A DNA stretch of 64,000 nucleotides, from assembly GCF_003837805.1 (NCBI RefSeq), contig NZ_RQIT01000027.1:38869-102868 (forward strand), given 5' to 3'. The notes beneath the pieces are model-generated. The model was not told the DNA's origin. It saw only the letters and a program-made list of their open reading frames with translations, and did no database searches. The position numbers and the translations under genes are program-made. The DNA is from Bradyrhizobium sp. RP6 (GTDB lineage: Bacteria > Pseudomonadota > Alphaproteobacteria > Rhizobiales > Xanthobacteraceae). Positions 10,525 to 18,331 of the stretch are shown here, piece after piece (within the stretch, counting starts at the first letter, position 1; every line of letters begins with the position of its first letter).

Positions 10525-11136
10525 ATGGCGAACCAAGGGCAGAGCGCCGATCGCGGTCTTGAGGGGCTGACTGCGGCCGCCAAAGGCGCCGCCAATGCCG
10601 AAGGCGCCAAAAAGGGCCTGCCTCCGGTGCATCTGTGGAATCCGCCGTTTTGCGGCGATCTCGACATCCGAATCGCATCCGATGGTACTTGGTTCTACTT
10701 GGGGACGCCAATCGGACGTCCTGCCTTGGTCCGCCTGTTCTCGACCATCCTCAAGCGCGAGGGCGACAAGCATTTCCTGGTCACGCCGGTGGAGAAGGTC
10801 GGCATCCGCGTCGATGATGCGCCGTTCATGGCGGTCGAGATGGAGAAGGACGGCGAGGCCAACCATCGCGTGCTGCGCTTCCGCACCAATGTCGATGACT
10901 GGGTGACCTGCGATGCCGCGCACCGGCTGCGATTCGAGCAGGCACGGGATGGCGGGCTGACGCCTTACTTGCACGTCCGCGCCGATCTCTGGGCCAAGGT
11001 CACGAGGGCGCTCTATTACGATCTGGTTGACATGGGTGAGGAGCGGATGGTCGATGGCCAGCCGATGTTCGGTGTCGAGTCGGCCGGCGAATTCTTCGCC
11101 ATGGCCGATGCGGAGCAGGTGAGGGCCGCGCTTTGA
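10525..11136 (+). CDS. DUF1285 domain protein
   Basis: This 203-residue protein shows the DUF1285 pattern: PPVHLWNPPFCGDLDI at about 34-49, then DGTWFYLGTPIGRPALVRLF, and VGIRVDDAPFMAVEME in the second half. The family is cytosolic and of unknown function. A longer open frame extends far upstream, but it would run antisense through the MoxR gene; the ATG at 10525 fits where the family begins. It leads a compact operon with the NUDIX gene, whose start overlaps its stop by four bases. Confidence 0.88.
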   Translation: MANQGQSADRGLEGLTAAAKGAANAEGAKKGLPPVHLWNPPFCGDLDIRIASDGTWFYLGTPIGRPALVRLFSTILKREGDKHFLVTPVEKVGIRVDDAPFMAVEMEKDGEANHRVLRFRTNVDDWVTCDAAHRLRFEQARDGGLTPYLHVRADLWAKVTRALYYDLVDMGEERMVDGQPMFGVESAGEFFAMADAEQVRAAL

Positions 11137-11804
11137 ACAAGCCTATCCCGAGAAGCGATCCCGCCATCCTGGGCGCGGCGGATTTCTTCGCCCGCTCCCG
11201 GGCGAAGCTCGGCTTCGACGTGCCGCCGGGCCTGTACGATCCGAACATCATCCCGGCCTCGGGCGATCCCGGCACCGACAAGATGCTCGAGATCATCGCG
11301 CGCGAGCAGCCGGTGCGGCCGGCGGCGGTCCTGATCGCGGTGGTCGATCATCCCGAGCCGACCATCCTGCTGACGCAGCGCTCTGCCCATCTCAACGACC
11401 ATGCCGGTCAGATCGCCTTTCCCGGCGGCAAGATCGACGCGACCGATTCCTCGCCGCTGGATGCGGCGCTGCGCGAGGCCGAGGAGGAGGTCGGGCTGTC
11501 CAGAGACTTCGTCGAGCCGCTCGGCTATCTCGATCTCTACGGCACCGCCTTCGGCTTCCGTATCCTGCCGACGGTAGCTAAGGTCAGGCCCGGCTTTTCG
11601 CTCACCATCAACCATTCGGAGGTTGATGATGCGTTCGAGGTGCCGCTATCCTTCCTGATGGATCCGGTGAACCACCAGGTGCACAGCAAGGAATTCCGCG
11701 GCACGCCGCGGTCCTACTACGCGATGCCGTTTGCGGAACGCTACATCTGGGGTGCGACGGCCGGAATGTTGCGTGTGCTGTATGAGCGGATCTATTCATC
11801 ATGA
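11133..11804 (+). CDS. NUDIX hydrolase, CoA pyrophosphatase (NudL-like)
   Basis: This 223-residue NUDIX protein has the box GGKIDATDSSPLDAALREAE followed by EEVGL, and just before it LLTQRSAHLNDHAGQIAFPG, which matches the UPF0035 motif marking the CoA pyrophosphatase subfamily. Such enzymes cleave CoA and its derivatives to phosphopantetheine and 3',5'-ADP. The first acidic position of the box is Asp rather than Glu. The gene starts inside the DUF1285 stop and ends overlapping the DUF6111 start. Confidence 0.9.
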   Translation: MNKPIPRSDPAILGAADFFARSRAKLGFDVPPGLYDPNIIPASGDPGTDKMLEIIAREQPVRPAAVLIAVVDHPEPTILLTQRSAHLNDHAGQIAFPGGKIDATDSSPLDAALREAEEEVGLSRDFVEPLGYLDLYGTAFGFRILPTVAKVRPGFSLTINHSEVDDAFEVPLSFLMDPVNHQVHSKEFRGTPRSYYAMPFAERYIWGATAGMLRVLYERIYSS

Positions 11805-12064
11805 TCCGGACGGTTCTGACCGAGATCGGAATCTTCCTCATCCCCTTTGCCGTCTATGCGCTGTTCCTGGCCGCAACGCGGTCCGGCCTGTTCGCGCGAT
11901 CCTCCTGGCCGGTCGCGATCGTCGCGCGCCTTGCGCTGGTGGCGATCGTGCTCGTCATCGCGGGCCTGATCGGCCTTGCGCATTTCTCCGGCGCGCCGCC
12001 GGATTCGACCTACGTTCCCGCCCATATCGAGAACGGCAAGCTCGTGCCGGGCACGGAAAAATAG
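11801..12064 (+). CDS. DUF6111 family small membrane protein
   Basis: This 87-residue protein has two membrane segments (IGIFLIPFAVYALFLAAT and VAIVARLALVAIVLVIAGLI) and a short tail with PDSTYVPAHIENGKLVPG. That tail is characteristic of the small DUF6111 proteins found between NUDIX and CCA-transferase genes in Bradyrhizobium relatives. It overlaps the NUDIX stop by four bases and is followed ten bases later by cca. Function unknown. Confidence 0.8.
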   Translation: MIRTVLTEIGIFLIPFAVYALFLAATRSGLFARSSWPVAIVARLALVAIVLVIAGLIGLAHFSGAPPDSTYVPAHIENGKLVPGTEK

Positions 12065-12074
12065 GGGCCGATCG

Positions 12075-13331
12075 ATGAGCGCGGAGCCGTTGCTTGCCCA
12101 TGCGCCCTGGCTGACCGCAGGCGGGACCGCGCGTGTCCTGCAACTGCTCGGCACCGATGGCGAGGAGGCGCGCGTGGTCGGCGGCGCCGTCCGCAATGCG
12201 CTGCTCGGTCTCTTGCCTGGCGACATCGACATCGCGACCACGGCGCTGCCGGAGGAGGTGATGCGGCGTGCCAAGGCCGCCGGCATCAAGGGCGTGCCGA
12301 CCGGCATCGACCACGGCACCGTCACGCTGGTGATCGAGGGGCACCCCTATGAAGTCACCACGCTGCGCGAGGACACCGAGACTTTCGGCCGCAAGGCCAG
12401 GGTCGCGTTCGGCCGCGACTGGGTGAAGGATGCCGAGCGCCGCGACTTCACCATGAACGGCTTGTCGGTCGATGCTGCTGGTGTCGTGTACGACTATGTC
12501 GGCGGTATCGCCGATGCGAGAGCCCGCCGCGTACGCTTCATCGGTGATCCCGGCCAGCGCATCGCCGAGGATTATCTGCGCATCCTGCGCTTCTTCCGCA
12601 TCCACGCCGCCTTCGGTGCCGGCGATCCCGACCGCGAGGGCTATCTCGCCTGCATTCGGGGACGTGCGGGCCTGGCCAGCCTGTCGGCCGAGCGGGTGCG
12701 CATGGAGATGCTGAAATTACTGGTGGCCGGCGGTGCAGCCGCGGCCGTGATGGCCATGGCCGAGGGCGGATTGCTGCAGGCGTTGATCGGCGGCGTCGTC
12801 TATACGGGCCCTCTCTCGACGATGATCGCGATCGAGCGCGAGCTCGGTCTTGCGCCAAGCAGCACGCGACGCCTGGCCGCGCTGTCGGTCGCCGTGACCG
12901 AAGACGCCAAACGCGTCGCCGCGCGCTTGCGGCTCTCCAATGCCGAGGCCAAGGCGCTGGATTCGATGGGGCATCGCTGGTGGCGCTTCGTCAAGAAGGA
13001 CGAGGCCAATGCACGGCGGCTGCTCTACCGGCTCGGTGCCGAGCGCTATCACGATCGCGTGTTGCTGGGGTGGGCGAGGAACGGCGACGACGACAGTTGG
13101 CCGCGCTGGCGCGCGCTCGCCGAGCTGCCGCAGCGCTGGACCGCGCCGAAATTTCCGCTGAAGGCCGCCGACTTCATCGCACGCGGTCTGGCCGAAGGAC
13201 CTGCGCTCGGACATGTGTTGACGCTCGCCGAGGACGCCTGGCTTGCGGCGGATTTTCCACTGGAGCAAGCCGCGCTCGCTGCCATCGCCGATCAAGCCGT
13301 CGCGCGCGTCAGCCGCGATGAGAAGCCGTAA
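12075..13331 (+). CDS. cca: CCA tRNA nucleotidyltransferase
   Basis: This 418-residue enzyme adds or repairs the 3' CCA end of tRNAs. The class-II nucleotidyltransferase head is clear: RVVGGAVRNALLG at about 34-46, then the catalytic DIDIATTA, a second carboxylate region (RRDFTMNGLSVDA), and RIAEDYLRILRFFRIHAAFG, which binds and selects the nucleotide. The C-terminal half is helical as usual. I chose ATG 12075, which begins MSAEPLLAHAPWL; the longer frame runs through the DUF6111 gene. Its last 66 coding bases have a decayed copy at 15130-15195. Confidence 0.95.
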   Translation: MSAEPLLAHAPWLTAGGTARVLQLLGTDGEEARVVGGAVRNALLGLLPGDIDIATTALPEEVMRRAKAAGIKGVPTGIDHGTVTLVIEGHPYEVTTLREDTETFGRKARVAFGRDWVKDAERRDFTMNGLSVDAAGVVYDYVGGIADARARRVRFIGDPGQRIAEDYLRILRFFRIHAAFGAGDPDREGYLACIRGRAGLASLSAERVRMEMLKLLVAGGAAAAVMAMAEGGLLQALIGGVVYTGPLSTMIAIERELGLAPSSTRRLAALSVAVTEDAKRVAARLRLSNAEAKALDSMGHRWWRFVKKDEANARRLLYRLGAERYHDRVLLGWARNGDDDSWPRWRALAELPQRWTAPKFPLKAADFIARGLAEGPALGHVLTLAEDAWLAADFPLEQAALAAIADQAVARVSRDEKP

Positions 13332-13334
13332 GCT

Positions 13335-13408
13335 TCGGCGTCGAGCCCGCGGTGGCGATCATCGCGGTCTGCGGGAGCTTTGCCAATGCCAGCCGCATGG
13401 TCAGCTAG
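13335..13408 (+). pseudogene. Fragment of a TauE/SafE-type gene directly behind cca
   Basis: Bases 13335-13396 align with 15360-15421 of the intact TauE-type gene at about 80% identity by hand count. The frame reads GVEPAVAIIAVCGSFANASR against GAEPVVPIIAISAMFTNLSR, then stops at 13406-13408. It begins four bases after the cca stop and lacks any start. This is an internal scrap of a second transporter copy, left at the left border of the inserted LysR block. Confidence 0.75.
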
Positions 13409-14361
13409 GCCGATCGCCTTCCCGCACGCATGACGCGGCGGTCTTCCGCCCGGGGCGCCCACGGGTCCCCTGAGGGATCGTCACCGAGGCTCTCTGCAAG
13501 GAAGTCGATGAAGAGGCGGAGCCGGCTCGGTACGAAACGCCGATGCGGGTAGAGGACATGAACGCCGAGACTGCCCCAGTCGCAGTCATCGAGGATCGGG
13601 ATCAGCAGGCCCGCCTCGATGTCCTTGCCGCAGACAAATGACGGAAGCCAGGAGACGCCAAGGCCCGCAACGGCCGCCTTGCGCAGCGTATCGGCGCTGG
13701 TCGAGGCGAGCCGGGCGGTCGTTCTGACCTTGCCGTGCATCTCACGCCGGCGCCAGGACCAATCGAGACGAGGTGCGGGCTGCGAGAAGGTCAGCGCGGG
13801 CAAGGCCGAGAGCATCTCGGGCGTGTCGGGAACGCCATGCCGGGCCAGGAAGTCCGCGCTTGCCACGACGCGAAAGTGGGTCGTCGCGAGCTTGCGTCCT
13901 ATCAGTGCGGTGTCGAGCGACTGCGCGACCCGGATCGCCATGTCGAAGCCTTCCTGCACGAGATCGACCGGGCGGTTCGTCAGGTCGGCGACGACGGCAA
14001 TGCCGGGATGCCGCGACATGAAATCGACGAGCAGTGGCGCCAGGTGATCCTGGCCGAGCTCGACCGGCGCCGTCACGCGGAGCGTCCCGCGCGACTCCCG
14101 GTTTTCGGCCCCGACGGTGCCCTCCGCCTCGTCGACGGCTTCGAGAATCGCGAGCACCTTGTCGAGATAGAGTTGGCCCTCCGGCGTCGGCCGCACCGAC
14201 CGGGTGGTTCTGTCCAGAAGCCGGGCTCCGGTGCGCTCCTCGAGATGAGCGACATGCTTGGCCACCATCGCGGCCGACATCGCGCAGGCGCGGGCCGCCG
14301 CGTTGAAGCCGCCGAGCTCAACCACCCGCACGAAAACACGCATGCTGCTCAGCGTATCCAT
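13405..14361 (-). CDS. LysR family transcriptional regulator
   Basis: This 318-residue regulator has an N-terminal winged helix-turn-helix (MRVFVRVVELGGFNAAARAC, then HVAHLEERTGARLLDRTTRS) and a LysR substrate-binding domain from about residue 90 (GTLRVTAPVELGQDHLAPLL). It resembles the large subgroup near genes for oxidoreductases and small barrel proteins. It is divergent from the YdhR-like gene with a 119-base gap, so that pair is its likely target. The stop overlaps the TauE-type fragment behind cca. Confidence 0.9.
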   Translation of the reverse strand: MDTLSSMRVFVRVVELGGFNAAARACAMSAAMVAKHVAHLEERTGARLLDRTTRSVRPTPEGQLYLDKVLAILEAVDEAEGTVGAENRESRGTLRVTAPVELGQDHLAPLLVDFMSRHPGIAVVADLTNRPVDLVQEGFDMAIRVAQSLDTALIGRKLATTHFRVVASADFLARHGVPDTPEMLSALPALTFSQPAPRLDWSWRRREMHGKVRTTARLASTSADTLRKAAVAGLGVSWLPSFVCGKDIEAGLLIPILDDCDWGSLGVHVLYPHRRFVPSRLRLFIDFLAESLGDDPSGDPWAPRAEDRRVMRAGRRSA

Positions 14362-14480
14362 GGTCTATCCCACACTCCCAGTCAGCATCGATCCTACCAG
14401 ACGGTGAATTCTCGCAAGCGTGGCGGCGACATAGACCGCTGCGTGAGCCCGATCGGGTGATTGCGAACCAGAGGTACCAC

Positions 14481-14783
14481 ATGAGGACATTGCTGCAATT
14501 CGACTTCGCGTTTGATGGGCCGTGGGGTCAAGATCTCCAGATCGCCTGCCGTGATCTTGCGGACGACATCGCGGCCCAGCCCGGGCTCATCTGGAAGCTC
14601 TGGGGCGAGAACCGCAGCGCGGGCCGCTCGGGGGGCGTCTATCTGTTCGAGACGCCGGAAGCGGCCGCTGCCTATGTGACCAGGCATCGGCCGCGGCTCG
14701 CCGCCTTCGGCGTGACCGACCCGACGATCTCGTCCTTCAGCCTCAATCTGCCGCTGTCTCGCACGACGCGCGCGCCGTTGTGA
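14481..14783 (+). CDS. YdhR-like small mono-oxygenase-fold protein
   Basis: This 100-residue protein fits the YdhR family, a ferredoxin-like alpha-beta barrel related to small mono-oxygenases: LLQFDFAFDGPWG at the start, then PGLIWKLWGENRSAGRSGGV and YLFETPEAAAAYVTRH. The substrate is unknown. ATG 14481 is preferred over GTG 14457 because AGAGG lies six bases upstream. It is transcribed away from the LysR gene and is followed eleven bases later by another small barrel protein. Confidence 0.75.
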   Translation: MRTLLQFDFAFDGPWGQDLQIACRDLADDIAAQPGLIWKLWGENRSAGRSGGVYLFETPEAAAAYVTRHRPRLAAFGVTDPTISSFSLNLPLSRTTRAPL

Positions 14784-14794
14784 GAGGGCAAGCG

Positions 14795-15082
14795 ATGTAC
14801 ACGACCATTGCCGAAGTCGAGATCGAGGATCTCGCGCGCTTTCTTTCCATCTTCGCAACGGACGGCCGCAGCAAGCGGGAGGCGCATGGGAGCCTCGGGG
14901 CCGAAGTGCTGTTCGCATCGGATGGTTCGGACAGGGGCATCGTCCTGATCGACTGGCGGGACGAAGCGGCCTACGACGCCTTTCGATCCGACGCCTCGGT
15001 GCCGCCGACGATGGCCAAAGGCGGCGCCAAGGGCCGCCCGCGGTTCACTCCCGTCATCAGGGCGGGCCGGTTCGCCGCATGA
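14795..15082 (+). CDS. Small alpha-beta barrel (ABM-like) protein
   Basis: This 95-residue protein (MYTTIAEVEIEDLARFLSIF) has the two-lobed beta-alpha-beta layout of the dimeric alpha-beta barrel group, with GIVLIDWRDEAAYDAFRSD in the second half. Members act as small mono-oxygenases or ligand-binding modules; nothing identifies a substrate here. The ATG at 14795 has GAGAGGG seven bases upstream; an earlier GTG at 14780 overlaps the previous stop but has no such site. It forms a two-gene unit with the YdhR-like gene. Confidence 0.65.
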   Translation: MYTTIAEVEIEDLARFLSIFATDGRSKREAHGSLGAEVLFASDGSDRGIVLIDWRDEAAYDAFRSDASVPPTMAKGGAKGRPRFTPVIRAGRFAA

Positions 15083-15129
15083 CGCCGGACGCGGCGGCCG
15101 GTTCGGCCGCCGCGTGCCTCGGCGGTTGC

Positions 15130-15195
15130 CTCGCCGCGGATTCTCCACTAGACGAGGCCGTGCTCGCTTCCATCGCACATCAGGCTGCGGCTCGA
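15130..15195 (+). pseudogene. Decayed copy of the 3' end of cca
   Basis: These 66 bases align without gaps with the last part of cca (13242-13307); 48 of 66 bases agree by hand count. Sixteen of 22 residues are the same (L-A-A-D-P-L-A-L-A-I-A-Q-A-A-R pattern). The copy sits just upstream of the TauE-type gene, as the real cca end sits just upstream of the TauE fragment at 13335. Confidence 0.7.
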
Positions 15196-15216
15196 AATCA
15201 GCCGCGATCAAAAAAA

Positions 15217-15987
15217 TTGACCATCGTCTCAGGCTTCGCCGACATCTCGCTTCTGCAGCTCCTGCTGGTCGCAACGATGGCGTTGTTTGCTTCGATCATC
15301 GGCGGTCTCGCCGGCTACGGCACCGGCGCCCTGATGCCGCTGGTGCTGGTGCCGCTGGTCGGCGCCGAGCCCGTGGTGCCGATCATCGCGATCTCCGCGA
15401 TGTTCACCAATCTCAGCCGCGCCATCGCCTATCTGCGCTACGCCGACCGCCGCCGCGCGCTGATCGTGCTCGCCTGCGCAGGCTTGACGACGGCGCTCGG
15501 CGCCTACGGCTATACGCGCCTGACCAGTGCGGGCGCGGCGCTCGTGATCGGCACCATGCTGATCCTGAGCGTGCCGCTGCGCCGCGTGCTGCGACGGCGC
15601 AGCGTGCGGATCGGCGACAGCGGCCTTGCCGCCGGCTCCGTCGGCTACGGCGTGCTGGTCGGCGGCACCTCGGGCTCCGGCGTGATCCTGCTTTCGCTGT
15701 TGATGGCCACGGGGCTCGAAGGCGCCGCCGTGATCGCGACCGATGCGATGATCTCGCTCGGCACCGGCCTCATCAAGATCTCGGTGTTCGGCCTCGCCGG
15801 CGCCGTGACGGCGCAAGTGCTCGCCTTCGCGCTTCTGATCGGGGGAATGGCCGTGCCCGGCGCGTTCCTGGCAAAAGCCTTCGTCGAGCGGATGCCTGTG
15901 CATATCCACACCGCGATCCTCGACGTTGCCGTCATCACGGGCGGGCTGGTGATGATCTCGGCCGCCGCGAGGCAGTTGATCGCTTAG
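15217..15987 (+). CDS. TauE/SafE (TSUP) family membrane transporter
   Basis: This is a polytopic membrane protein of the TSUP family, whose members move sulfite, sulfonates or related organic anions. Repeated hydrophobic segments begin at LLQLLLVATMALFASIIGG, and the family glycine motif GGLAGYGTGALMPLVLVPL lies near the N-terminus, with a second copy (GSVGYGVLVGGTSGSGVILL) in the middle. I chose TTG 15217 (256 residues, normal family length). An in-frame ATG at 15079 overlaps the previous stop but would translate the decayed cca copy, so the extra 46 residues are doubtful. Substrate unknown. Confidence 0.8.
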   Translation: MTIVSGFADISLLQLLLVATMALFASIIGGLAGYGTGALMPLVLVPLVGAEPVVPIIAISAMFTNLSRAIAYLRYADRRRALIVLACAGLTTALGAYGYTRLTSAGAALVIGTMLILSVPLRRVLRRRSVRIGDSGLAAGSVGYGVLVGGTSGSGVILLSLLMATGLEGAAVIATDAMISLGTGLIKISVFGLAGAVTAQVLAFALLIGGMAVPGAFLAKAFVERMPVHIHTAILDVAVITGGLVMISAAARQLIA

Positions 15988-16137
15988 ATGCCTCGGCTCC
16001 ATCCGGCATTCACGCCCGGACTGTGGATCGGGCCGACAGCGGACACGTGGGGGCAAAACGTTCAGTCGAGTTCCCGGTTCGATGCTTCTGCGCTGAACGT
16101 CGTTGAAATCGCCGCCGGGATGACCTAGTTCTTTGCC

Positions 16138-16572
16138 GTGCACCACGGCTCCGCCCACCGTTTCCGTCGATTCGCCAGAACGGCCATGTTCGTGGCGATA
16201 TGTGCGTTTGTGCTTCAGGCGACGCTGATTTCAGTCTCGCAGGCGAAAGCGGCCGTTGGCGCCATGCCGGCGCCTTCCGTCACTCTCAGCGGCTCGCTGC
16301 ATTTTCACGACCACTTGGCAGGTCACGTGCACTCCCACGGCGGTGACGGCGCCGAAGGCCACGTACATGACGGGCCGGACCACGACGATGACGAAGGTGC
16401 TCCAAGCTTGGCTTGGAACATCTTTGGCATTTCGATCGCCTCACCGCAGTTCATCAGCCTGCTCAGTTCCTTTGAACCGCTCGGCGCAGTCGAACTCCCG
16501 GTTGTGCGAGCCACTGTCGGGGTGAGCCCCGAAGGACTCATCCGGCCACCAAGTACCTTCAGCATCGCGTAA
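16138..16572 (+). CDS. His-rich exported protein of a metal-efflux operon
   Basis: This 144-residue protein starts at GTG 16138, has a hydrophobic N-terminal segment (AMFVAICAFVLQATLIS) and then an extreme His/Asp region (HFHDHLAGHVHSH, HVHDGPDHDDDE). A short hydrophobic part and a C-terminal RPPSTFSIA follow. The His clusters suggest periplasmic metal binding or buffering. It is 51 bases upstream of the RND adaptor gene and so probably belongs to that operon. I do not recognise a named family. An internal ATG at 16186 is an alternative start. Confidence 0.6.
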   Translation: MHHGSAHRFRRFARTAMFVAICAFVLQATLISVSQAKAAVGAMPAPSVTLSGSLHFHDHLAGHVHSHGGDGAEGHVHDGPDHDDDEGAPSLAWNIFGISIASPQFISLLSSFEPLGAVELPVVRATVGVSPEGLIRPPSTFSIA

Positions 16573-16623
16573 TCAGGGCGGCCCTGCAGCCGCCGCCTTT
16601 TCGCATGTCTGAAGGACCTTTCC

Positions 16624-18324
16624 ATGTTCATGAATCAGCGCTGCCCGAAACGGCGGCTCGCAGCCCTTGGGCTGGTCGCTCTCGGCTGTTTAAGCCTGCT
16701 TTTTGGCTTGTCAGGCGCCCTTGCCCATGAGGGGCACGATCACGGCGACGCGGACCAGCCGGCGGTTGTGTCATCAGCCCATCCGAGGGTCGCCGCACGC
16801 TCGGAGCTTTACGAAATCGTCGGCATCCTGAAAGACGGCAAGCTTTCCGTCTTCATTGACGATGCGATCACGAACGAGCCGGTTTCGGACGCTGCCTTGC
16901 AGGTCACGATCGGCGATTCCGCCCCGATCGAGGCTCCGAGCCAGAACGGAGTCTACACCGCCGCGATCCCGAATGGCACGCTGCCCGGATCGGTTGAGGT
17001 CATCTTCTCGATCAGCGCCGGCAAGGGAAATGATCTGCTGGTGGACTCGCTCGCGCCGACGCGTGCCGGCGATGCCCGGCCCCCGGACCAGGAGCACGAG
17101 CATGGCTGGTTCTTCCCAAGTCGAACCGCCGTCGCCGCCTCCGCGCTCGCTGCCTTGGGCCTCGGCCTTCTCTTCGCCTATTGGAGGCGACATGGCCGCG
17201 GCACGGCTGTTCCCATCTCCGCCGCGATGGCAGGAGCGTTCGTCGCCCTCGCCGCCATCATGCTCGGCGAGGGCCGGACGAACGCAACACAACCAAATCC
17301 GCCGGATGCTCCCGTGCTGAGCGACGCCCCGCGGCGCCTGCAAGACGGCACCGTCTTCGCGGCCAAGCCGACGCAACGGTTGCTCGATGTGCGGACCACT
17401 GCAGCCGAGCCGCGGACAATTCGACCCGCCGCCACGCTGATCGGCCGCGTCATTGCCGACCCGAACCGCAGCAGCATCGTGCAAAGCGTCTACGGGGGCC
17501 GCGTCGTTCCGGGCAATGGCGGCATACCTCGCATCGGACAAACCGTCCGCAAGGGCGATCTGCTCATCCAGATCGAGCCGCATCTGCCGGTCGCGGACCG
17601 CACGACGATCCTCGAGAAGGTCGGCGAGATCGAGCAATTGATGGCAGTCACGGACAACAAGCTGCGGCGTCTGAGGCCGCTGGCCGAGCGCGGCGCGGTG
17701 CCGCAAGGACAGGTCAACGATCTCGAAAGCGAGTTGGAAGGCCTGCGGGCGCGCCGCGAAACCGTCGGAAACTCCCGCACCGGGTTTGAGGAGCTGCGGG
17801 CATCGACCGACGGCATCATCACGTCCGCCAAGGTCGTGCCAGGCCAGGTCATTCAGCCGCAGGACGTCCTGTTCCAGATCGCCGACCCCCGCAGCCTTTG
17901 GGTCGAGGCACTGGCCTATGACGATCTGGGTTCGAAGCCGTCTGAAGCCGCAACGGCAGTGGCCCCGGACGGGCAGCAGATTGCGCTGAGCTTCGTTGGA
18001 ACGAGCCGGGCGCTGCGCCAGCATGCGTCGGTGGTTCAGTTCGCCATTCCCGAGCCGCCGGCGGGCCTCAACATCGGTCAGCCGCTGAATGTGATGGTCC
18101 AGAGCGGGGCGCCCGTGGCTGGCCTGATCCTTCCGCGCAACGCCGTCGTTCGGAGCGGCAACGGTGAGAATATCGTCTGGCTGCACACCGGGCCCGAGCG
18201 TTTCGAGCCGAAACCGGTTCGCGTGCTGCCGGTGGATGCGGCCCGCGTGATGGTGGCGGCCGGTGTCAACGAGGGCGAACGTGTCGTCGTTCGCGGTACC
18301 GATCTCGTCAACCAGATCCGGTAG
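16624..18324 (+). CDS. RND efflux periplasmic adaptor with extra N-terminal module
   Basis: This 566-residue protein is the membrane-fusion partner of the pump that follows. Residues from about 240 on are a standard HlyD/CusB-type adaptor: barrel-sandwich (VVPGNGGIPRIGQTVRKGDL), a coiled-coil hairpin (EKVGEIEQLMAVTDNKLRRL), a second lipoyl half (TDGIITSAKVVPGQVIQPQD) and a beta-barrel end. Unusually, the first 240 residues add a signal segment, HEGHDHGD, a beta-rich domain (KLSVFIDDAITNEPVSDAAL) and two further membrane segments (about 160-180 and 190-215). Adaptors are usually 350-450 residues. The pump gene starts eight bases after the stop. Confidence 0.88.
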   Translation: MFMNQRCPKRRLAALGLVALGCLSLLFGLSGALAHEGHDHGDADQPAVVSSAHPRVAARSELYEIVGILKDGKLSVFIDDAITNEPVSDAALQVTIGDSAPIEAPSQNGVYTAAIPNGTLPGSVEVIFSISAGKGNDLLVDSLAPTRAGDARPPDQEHEHGWFFPSRTAVAASALAALGLGLLFAYWRRHGRGTAVPISAAMAGAFVALAAIMLGEGRTNATQPNPPDAPVLSDAPRRLQDGTVFAAKPTQRLLDVRTTAAEPRTIRPAATLIGRVIADPNRSSIVQSVYGGRVVPGNGGIPRIGQTVRKGDLLIQIEPHLPVADRTTILEKVGEIEQLMAVTDNKLRRLRPLAERGAVPQGQVNDLESELEGLRARRETVGNSRTGFEELRASTDGIITSAKVVPGQVIQPQDVLFQIADPRSLWVEALAYDDLGSKPSEAATAVAPDGQQIALSFVGTSRALRQHASVVQFAIPEPPAGLNIGQPLNVMVQSGAPVAGLILPRNAVVRSGNGENIVWLHTGPERFEPKPVRVLPVDAARVMVAAGVNEGERVVVRGTDLVNQIR

Positions 18325-18331
18325 GCCGCTC

